This document shows positions 15,023 through 20,073 of a stretch of DNA of 20,073 bases, piece after piece. The stretch spans positions 1 to 20,073 of the forward strand of contig JADGBA010000010.1 in assembly GCA_015231685.1 (NCBI GenBank), in the 5' to 3' direction. Below the pieces are notes generated by a model that worked only from the letters and a program-made list of their open reading frames with translations, made no database searches and was not told where the DNA came from. How positions within the stretch are numbered: the first letter of the stretch is position 1; every line of letters starts with the position of its first letter. The translations under genes were made by a program, and so were the position numbers. The DNA is from Candidatus Omnitrophota bacterium (GTDB lineage: Bacteria > Omnitrophota > Gorgyraeia > 2-02-FULL-51-18 > JAGOUK01).

Positions 15023-16239
15023 TCAAACCTCACCTTCAGTGATTCGTAATGCCTCTTCATGCCTTCCAGCCCCGCCATCAGTTCGGCGTGCGGCCGAACC
15101 TTTTCGAGTGCCTTGCGGCTGTAGGAGATCACGTGGGTGCATTTGAGGAAATCCCGCAATCCCAGTCCCGAAAAAAACCTTGCTGAGCCCCCCGTCGGCA
15201 GCACGTGACTCGGCCCGGCCATGTAATCGCCGATGGCCGTCGGAGAAAATGATCCCAAAAATATCGCCCCGGCGTTCTTGATGAGTTTCACGACCCGCTC
15301 CGGTTGCTTCACCATGATCTGCAGGTGTTCCGGGGCAATTTGATTCACAAGATCCGCGCCCTGCGCCAGATTCCTGACCCGGATGACAAACCCACGGCAG
15401 GGCAGCTTACTGATCGTCTTGGCCAGGCGTTTGGAGGTGGTGACAAGAATGGACATTCCCAGTTTATGCTCCCCCTGCGCCATCATATCCGCGCTCACCA
15501 GCCCCGGGTCCGAATGATCGTTGGCCAGAACGACGAGTTCGCTGGGCCCCGCCACCATATCGATATCACAATACCCGAAGACCTGACGCTTGGCCTCGGC
15601 AACATACTGATTGCCCGGCCCGATAATCTTGTCCATGCGGGGAATGGTTTTGGTCCCAAAAGCCATGGCCGCGATGGCCTGCGCCCCGCCCGCCTTAAAA
15701 ACCGCCTTGACCTTGAGGAGATTCGCCGCGGCCAGAATATGCGGATCCACGGTGCGGTGTTGATTCGGCGGGGTCACGAGATAGATGTTCTCGACGCCCG
15801 CGCAATGCGCGGGCACGACCGTCATGTACACGCTGGAAATTAGCGGCGCCTGACCGGCCGGAATATACACACCCAGGTTTTCCAACGGCCGGTACCGTTC
15901 CCCGAGAAGAACGCCGTCCTCATGGCGGACCTTGACGAATTTTTTTATGGCTTTGCCGTAAAAACGGCGGACATTCTCAATGGCGGTTTTCAGGGAATGG
16001 ATGAATTCCGGCTTGATATCCTGATAACAACCGTTGATTTCATCCTCAGAAACCATGATTTCCCGGGGAGACAAGCGGACTTTATCGAATTTGCGAGTGT
16101 ACTTTAATAATGCGGCGTCCTGGCCCACCCGCACATCTTCGATAATGCGCGAAACCCTTTCCACAAGCCGGTGTGAACGCGAAGTATCACGCATGAGGAC
16201 TTTCTGGATGGTGCGACTGCCGTATCGTATGGTCTTCAT
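15019..16239 (-). CDS. hisD: Histidinol dehydrogenase
   Basis: Zinc-dependent, NAD-linked four-electron oxidation of histidinol to histidine, the last step. It is 406 residues, a little shorter than the enteric enzyme. Residues equivalent to the known active site are all visible: Gln255 and His258 (MAQGEH), Glu304 and His305 (IAPEHLQI), Asp338 (IGDYMAGPSHVLPTGG) and His397 near the C-terminus. IIGPGNQYVAEAK and MVAGPSELVV form the conserved core. The ATG at 16239 overlaps the alaS stop as ATGA and has a good AGGAG 7 bases upstream. It opens the his block, so histidine genes follow an aminoacyl-tRNA synthetase gene directly. Confidence 0.97.
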   Translation of the reverse strand: MKTIRYGSRTIQKVLMRDTSRSHRLVERVSRIIEDVRVGQDAALLKYTRKFDKVRLSPREIMVSEDEINGCYQDIKPEFIHSLKTAIENVRRFYGKAIKKFVKVRHEDGVLLGERYRPLENLGVYIPAGQAPLISSVYMTVVPAHCAGVENIYLVTPPNQHRTVDPHILAAANLLKVKAVFKAGGAQAIAAMAFGTKTIPRMDKIIGPGNQYVAEAKRQVFGYCDIDMVAGPSELVVLANDHSDPGLVSADMMAQGEHKLGMSILVTTSKRLAKTISKLPCRGFVIRVRNLAQGADLVNQIAPEHLQIMVKQPERVVKLIKNAGAIFLGSFSPTAIGDYMAGPSHVLPTGGSARFFSGLGLRDFLKCTHVISYSRKALEKVRPHAELMAGLEGMKRHYESLKVRFE

Positions 16240-18842
16240 TCCAATGCTCCTCTGATGGCCGAAGCCGCAAATTGAAGCGCGCGGTCCGGATCGGCCCCGA
16301 GCTTGCCGCCTCCCAGCGCCAAATCAGGCCGCCCTCCGCCGTTTCCTCCGATTTCTGCCGACGCCCCGCGAACCAAATCGTTGGCCCGCAGATTTTTTTT
16401 AATCAGATCCGCGCTCAAGGCCACAACGATTTGCGGCTTTTCCTGAATCACGCCGGCGAGCACAATGGCATTGGATCCGGCCCGGCTCCTGAGCCAGTCG
16501 GCCGCCTCCCGCAGGAGCTCCTTATCCGAGACCTCCATTTTGAGAACCACCAGGCGAGTGCCCGCAATCACAGGAGCCGCGCTTGCTTCAACTTCAATGA
16601 GACGGCGAAATGACTTCAAAAAAACATTTTTGAAATTCACCTGCAATTGCTTCAGGCGGTTTACCGCGGTTTTCAAATCCGCTTTCACCCGGTTATGATC
16701 CGATCCCAAAAAGGCCTCAATTTCCTTCAATTCAGCATCCTCTAGATCACGCTGCCCACGCGCCTGGGCTCCGGTTACCGCTTCAATACGCCTGACCCCC
16801 GATTGGATGGAGCTTTCGGACACGATGCAGAAGAGTCCGATCTCGGCGGTCTGCCGCGCGTGGGTGCCTCCGCAAAGCTCTGAAGACACCGGCCCAATCC
16901 GGACCACACGCACCTCATCGCCGTATTTGTCCCCAAAAAAGGCCATTGCCCCCGATGCCACCGCTTCTCGGGTAGTCTGAACGCGCGTCTCAGGAGAGAG
17001 GTCGTCCGCAATCCAGCGATTAACCCGTTGCGTGACCCGATCAATCTCCGCGGGCTTCATCGCCTCATAATGATAAAAATCAAACCTCAAACGATCGGGG
17101 CCGACGTAAGACCCCTTCTGTTTGACATGGTCCCCCAACACTTCACGCAAGGCGGCGTGCAGAAGGTGTGTGGCCGTGTGATTGGCGGTGATGCGGCGGC
17201 GGCGGTCCTCATTCACCTGCATCCTGACCGATTCACCGATCGTCAATTTGCAGCCGCCCTGGGTTTCGTGAAGCACCCAGCCCTCTTCCTTCCGCGTGTT
17301 TGTCACCTCTCGCGTCGACCCGCCGGCTGAGAGAATCCCGGTGTCTCCGACTTGCCCGCCCTGCTCCGCATAGAAAGGAGTCCGATCGGTAATCACCATT
17401 CCCGGAGACCCTGCCTCCAAACAATCGGCCGGCTTCCCGTCCACCACATAAGCCAGGACCCGCGCCTCAGCCTCAAAGCCGTCATAGCCGACGAATTCCG
17501 TTTCGGGGACATTCCGGGTAATACCGCCGTCCTTGCCGGCCACAAAAATACTTCCCGCGATTCGACTCGAACCTCTGGATCGCTCACGTTGGGTCTCCAG
17601 CAGATCCGCAAAAACCTTTTCATCGAATGCGACGTGAGCGCCTTCGAGGATATCCTCAAGGATATCCCGGGGCACCCCGTAGGTGTCATAAAACTCAAAA
17701 GCGGCCCGCGTCGCCGAGCGTGCCTGCTCGGCTGACCCCGAGGCGTTGCGGATCGAGGCAAGAATTTTATTCTGCGCCTCAGGAACGCGTGTACTCAAAA
17801 TCCCCCAAAGCGCCTCCTCCTCTCGCGCAACCACAGAAACCGCATTGGCCTGGGAATGACGAAGCTCCGGGTATGCCCCGGCCATCGTTTGGCATATCGC
17901 CGGTACCATGGCAGACAAGGCCGGGCCCAAACAACCGGCGGACTTCAGGTGCAGGACGGCCTTACGGATGAGTTTGCGGACGACGTACCCCCGCCCCTCG
18001 TTCGACGGCGTGATCCCGTCCGTCACCGAAAACACCACGGCCCTCAAATGATCCATGACGGCGTTGCGGACCTTGGCCGGCGCTGTGCTGAAATGCCCGG
18101 CAGGATCCGCGGCGCACATGCGGTCGCGAATCATCACAAACAGATCGATATCAAAGTTCGAAGGCACCCCCTGCATCACGGCCGCAAGACGTTCAAGGCC
18201 CATTCCGGTATCGATGTTTTTTTGGGGAAGCGGCGAGAGAACACCTCCGTCACCACGGTCAAACTCCGTGAAGACAAGGTTCCAGATTTCCACACCTTTC
18301 CCCGGGGTCTCCCCGACATAAATTTCGGAACATGGCCCGCAGGGGCCATTCGGTCCGTCGCTCGGAGCGTTGGAGGGCCAGAAATTGTCCTCCGCCCCGT
18401 ACTTCATGATCCGCGACTCCGGCAGTCCGATTTTCTTCTTCCAGAGATCAAAGGCCTCCGAGTCCTCGTGATACACCGAAACCCATAACCGATCTTCGGG
18501 TATTGCGAGGACCTTCGAAACAAAGTCCCACCCATAGGCAATGGCCTGCTCTTTAAAATAGTCTCCGAACGAGAAATTTCCGAGCATCTCAAAGAAGGTG
18601 TGATGATACGCGGTTTCTCCGACCCGCTCGAGATCCGCGGTCCGTACGCACTTCTGACAGCTGGCGGCTCGGCTCAAGTCCTTTTTGAGTCCCAAAAAAT
18701 ACGGCTTGAACTGATTCATCCCCGCCCCCGTAAAAAGCAGAGTCGGGTCGTCCTGAGGGCACAACCGGTCGGATGAAAAGATCCGGTGGCCCCGCTCCTT
18801 GAAGTATTCCAGAAACAGTGATCGCAGTTCGTCCGTCTTCAT
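16236..18842 (-). CDS. alaS: Alanine-tRNA ligase
   Basis: Class II synthetase charging tRNA-Ala, with editing of misacylated Ser/Gly. It is 868 residues, full length. N-terminal catalytic domain: PTLLFTGAGMNQFKPYF (33-49), HHTFFEMLGNFSFGDYFK (80-97), GPCGPCSE (166-173) and motif 3 DTGMGLERL (211-219). Editing domain: zinc motif HTATHLLH (555-562) and CGGTH (657-661). The C-terminal C-Ala domain ends with NGGGRPDLALGGG (834-846). The loop between SCQKCVR and DLERVG lacks about five residues usually seen there (GGKHN-like), and NAPSDGPN is inserted before GPCGPCSE. The ATG at 18842 follows a purine-rich AGAGGGGG that is part of a hairpin. The 3' end overlaps hisD by 4 bases. recA-alaS adjacency is seen in several bacterial groups. 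Confidence 0.98.
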   Translation of the reverse strand: MKTDELRSLFLEYFKERGHRIFSSDRLCPQDDPTLLFTGAGMNQFKPYFLGLKKDLSRAASCQKCVRTADLERVGETAYHHTFFEMLGNFSFGDYFKEQAIAYGWDFVSKVLAIPEDRLWVSVYHEDSEAFDLWKKKIGLPESRIMKYGAEDNFWPSNAPSDGPNGPCGPCSEIYVGETPGKGVEIWNLVFTEFDRGDGGVLSPLPQKNIDTGMGLERLAAVMQGVPSNFDIDLFVMIRDRMCAADPAGHFSTAPAKVRNAVMDHLRAVVFSVTDGITPSNEGRGYVVRKLIRKAVLHLKSAGCLGPALSAMVPAICQTMAGAYPELRHSQANAVSVVAREEEALWGILSTRVPEAQNKILASIRNASGSAEQARSATRAAFEFYDTYGVPRDILEDILEGAHVAFDEKVFADLLETQRERSRGSSRIAGSIFVAGKDGGITRNVPETEFVGYDGFEAEARVLAYVVDGKPADCLEAGSPGMVITDRTPFYAEQGGQVGDTGILSAGGSTREVTNTRKEEGWVLHETQGGCKLTIGESVRMQVNEDRRRRITANHTATHLLHAALREVLGDHVKQKGSYVGPDRLRFDFYHYEAMKPAEIDRVTQRVNRWIADDLSPETRVQTTREAVASGAMAFFGDKYGDEVRVVRIGPVSSELCGGTHARQTAEIGLFCIVSESSIQSGVRRIEAVTGAQARGQRDLEDAELKEIEAFLGSDHNRVKADLKTAVNRLKQLQVNFKNVFLKSFRRLIEVEASAAPVIAGTRLVVLKMEVSDKELLREAADWLRSRAGSNAIVLAGVIQEKPQIVVALSADLIKKNLRANDLVRGASAEIGGNGGGRPDLALGGGKLGADPDRALQFAASAIRGALE

Positions 18843-18850
18843 AACTCGAG

Positions 18851-18887
18851 CCCCCTCTCCGGGCCGTGGCGCGGTCCAGAGAGGGGG
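18851..18887 (-). promoter_or_regulatory. Inverted repeat covering the alaS ribosome-binding site
   Basis: The arms 18851-18859 and 18879-18887 form a perfect 9-bp stem (CCCCCTCTC pairing with GAGAGGGGG). The inner bases can pair further (GGACC against GGCCC with one A-C mismatch on the transcript strand). In the alaS mRNA the 3' arm carries the AGAGGGGG run that would serve as Shine-Dalgarno sequence, 8 bases before the ATG. No U-run follows on this strand, so it is not an ordinary terminator. It may limit alaS translation or stabilise the recA mRNA 3' end. Confidence 0.5.
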
Positions 18888-18919
18888 ACGGTTTTCCTTT
18901 TCCCCTTGCCGAAGGACGC

Positions 18920-19957
18920 CTATTTCGTGGCTTCGCCTTCGATGGTTTGGTAGATCTTGGTTTCGATCTCTTTGAGGATCTTTGGGTTTTCTCTGAGATA
19001 GAGCCGCGCGTTTTCACGCCCCTGCCCCAACTTGGAATCCCCGTACACGATCCAGCTGCCGCTCTGACGTGTGATTTGTTTCAAATCCGCCATGTCCAGA
19101 ATGGATCCGATATGCGAAACGCCTTCCGTAAAGAGCAGATCGAATTCCGCCTGACGAAAAGGCGCAGCAACCTTGTTCTTGACGATTTTGGCCCGAACCC
19201 GCGTACCGACGGTATCCTCACCCTTCTTCAGATTGGCGATACGCCGGATGTCAATGCGCACGGACGAATAAAACTTAAGCGCCCGTCCTCCGGGGGTGGT
19301 TTCGGGGCTTCCGAACATCACACCCACTTTCTCACGGATCTGGTTGATGAAGATCATGCACGTCTTGGATTTGGAGATGGAACCGGTCAACTTTCTCAGC
19401 GCATGACTCATGAGCCGCGCCTGCAGACCCACATGCGACTGCCCCATCTCACCGTCAATCTCGGCACGCGGCACCAGCGCCGCCACAGAATCCACGACAA
19501 TCAGATCCACAGCGTTGGATTTGATCAGCATTTCGGCGATGTCCAAAGCCTGCTCGCCGGTGTCCGGCTGGGACACCAAGAGGTCATCCAGATTCACCCC
19601 GACGCTTTTGGCGTAGGTCGGATCAAACGCGTGCTCCGCGTCGATGAATGCGGCGACTCCGCCCTTCTTCTGAGATTGGGCGATAATACTCAGGCAAAGC
19701 GTGGTTTTGCCGCTTGATTCCGGCCCGAAAATCTCAACAACGCGGCCGCGGGGAATTCCCCCGATTCCCAGCGCAACATTGAGGGAAATGGCTCCGGTGG
19801 AAATGGACTCCACGTTCTGCTTGACGTTCTTGCCGAGGGTCATAATGGACCCCTCACCAAAATTCTTCTCGATCTGCGAAAGCGCCAAATCCAGCGCCTT
19901 ACGCTTGTCTTCCGCCGAAGCCACCGTCTTTGTCTTTTTTGTACTCTTGGCTGACAT
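18920..19957 (-). CDS. recA: Recombinase A
   Basis: ATP-dependent strand-exchange protein and co-protease for LexA self-cleavage. It is 345 residues, normal. Walker A GPESSGKT (78-85), FIDAEHAFDP (104-113), Walker B LIVVD (152-156) followed by SVAALVPRAEIDGEMGDS-like sequence (here MGQSHVGLQARLMS), and the L2 DNA-binding loop NQIREKVGVMFGSPETTPGG (205-224) are all present. The C-terminal tail is short, ending EGEATK. The ATG at 19957 lies 6 bases after GGAGG. An in-frame GTG at 19981 would add eight residues but lacks this placement. A strong promoter lies upstream. The stop is TAG, followed by a 77-base gap to alaS. Confidence 0.98.
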   Translation of the reverse strand: MSAKSTKKTKTVASAEDKRKALDLALSQIEKNFGEGSIMTLGKNVKQNVESISTGAISLNVALGIGGIPRGRVVEIFGPESSGKTTLCLSIIAQSQKKGGVAAFIDAEHAFDPTYAKSVGVNLDDLLVSQPDTGEQALDIAEMLIKSNAVDLIVVDSVAALVPRAEIDGEMGQSHVGLQARLMSHALRKLTGSISKSKTCMIFINQIREKVGVMFGSPETTPGGRALKFYSSVRIDIRRIANLKKGEDTVGTRVRAKIVKNKVAAPFRQAEFDLLFTEGVSHIGSILDMADLKQITRQSGSWIVYGDSKLGQGRENARLYLRENPKILKEIETKIYQTIEGEATK

Positions 19958-20004
19958 ATTAAACCTCCATGGAAGGAACACACCTTTTCTACGATTAAAC
20001 CACC
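19958..20004 (-). repeat. Duplicated GGWGGTTTAAT element in the recA leader
   Basis: GGTGGTTTAAT (20004-19994) and GGAGGTTTAAT (19968-19958) match at 10 of 11 bases and are 36 bases apart. The second copy contains the recA Shine-Dalgarno sequence and directly abuts the ATG. The first has no start codon after it. An 8-base palindrome, TCCATGGA, lies between them next to the second copy. Confidence 0.5.
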
Positions 20005-20018
20005 TTGCCGGGATGCAT

Positions 20019-20047
20019 ATTATACGTGCGCTTTCTGAGAGTGTAAA
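20019..20047 (-). promoter_or_regulatory. Sigma-70 promoter of recA
   Basis: TTTACA (20047-20042) and a perfect TATAAT (20024-20019) are separated by 17 bases on the reverse strand. The start of transcription would fall near 20012, giving a leader of about 55 bases before the recA ATG. It is the best promoter match in the window and may drive the genes downstream of recA as well. Confidence 0.85.
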
Positions 20048-20048
20048 G

Positions 20049-20073
20049 GAACGCAGAGAGGTTCTGCCGGAAC
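20049..20073 (-). promoter_or_regulatory. Possible SOS-type operator half-sites upstream of recA
   Basis: Reading the reverse strand from the window edge there are GTTC (20073-20070), GAAC (20064-20061) and GTTC (20052-20049), spaced by 5 and 8 bases and ending just before the -35 box. GTTC/GAAC half-sites occur in several bacterial LexA operators, but the spacing here fits none I know well, and the site is cut by the window edge. Confidence 0.25.

Noticed and set aside
18851..18900. Rho-independent terminator after recA
   Set aside because: On the recA/alaS strand the stem is followed by GCTCGAGTTATG, with no U-run. A T-rich stretch follows only on the plus strand, where there is no gene to terminate.
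1..20073. tRNA or rRNA genes, insertion sequences, CRISPR arrays, phage or defence genes
   Set aside because: Coding density is almost complete with housekeeping genes. I saw no repeat arrays, transposase motifs, integrase sites or tRNA-like folds in the few short gaps.

Overview
The window is a bacterial chromosome segment of moderately high GC content. It reads almost entirely from right to left: every gene I can support lies on the minus strand. In transcription order (position 20073 down to 1) they are recA, alaS, hisD, hisB, hisH, hisA, hisF, hisI, trpE, trpG, trpD, trpC, trpF, trpB, trpA, a mannose-1-phosphate guanylyltransferase gene (manC-like), ruvX, rpe, a phosphoglucomutase/phosphomannomutase gene, and lepA, which is cut by the window edge. 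There are no RNA genes, insertion sequences, CRISPR arrays or long gaps. The largest non-coding stretches are 116 bases before recA, 114 bases between ruvX and rpe, 77 bases between recA and alaS, and 48 bases between hisF and hisI.

Layout. Right end (18.9-20.07 kb): a near-consensus sigma-70 promoter, a leader and recA. Then alaS (16.2-18.8 kb), whose Shine-Dalgarno sequence sits in one arm of a 9-bp inverted repeat. Next is a six-gene histidine block (11.8-16.2 kb) giving the late steps plus the cyclohydrolase; hisG, hisE, hisC and a histidinol-phosphate phosphatase gene are not here. It joins directly, by a 4-base start/stop overlap, to a complete set of seven tryptophan genes (5.4-11.8 kb) that covers chorismate to tryptophan. 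The left part (0-5.4 kb) holds sugar-phosphate and nucleotide-sugar genes (manC-like, rpe, phosphohexomutase), the resolvase-like ruvX and the translation factor gene lepA.

Most neighbouring genes overlap by ATGA or TTGA, including at pathway borders (alaS/hisD, hisI/trpE, manC/ruvX, mutase/lepA). This suggests one or very few long transcripts with translational coupling. The clearest promoter is upstream of recA; a weaker candidate sits in the AT-rich ruvX-rpe gap.

Organism. The proteins are clearly bacterial. The mixed-pathway superoperon and the form of AlaRS (short loop after the SCQKC segment, and an insertion before GPCGPCSE) remind me of PVC-related uncultured lineages such as Omnitrophota. 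This is a weak impression from memory, not a demonstrated placement.

The core content is ordinary housekeeping metabolism. The points worth a second look are the his-trp-recA superoperon itself, a Glu in place of the expected catalytic Asp in TrpF, an altered acidic motif in HisI, the hairpin over the alaS ribosome-binding site, and coupled mini-ORFs in the ruvX-rpe gap. I did not find convincing evidence of a wholly new system.
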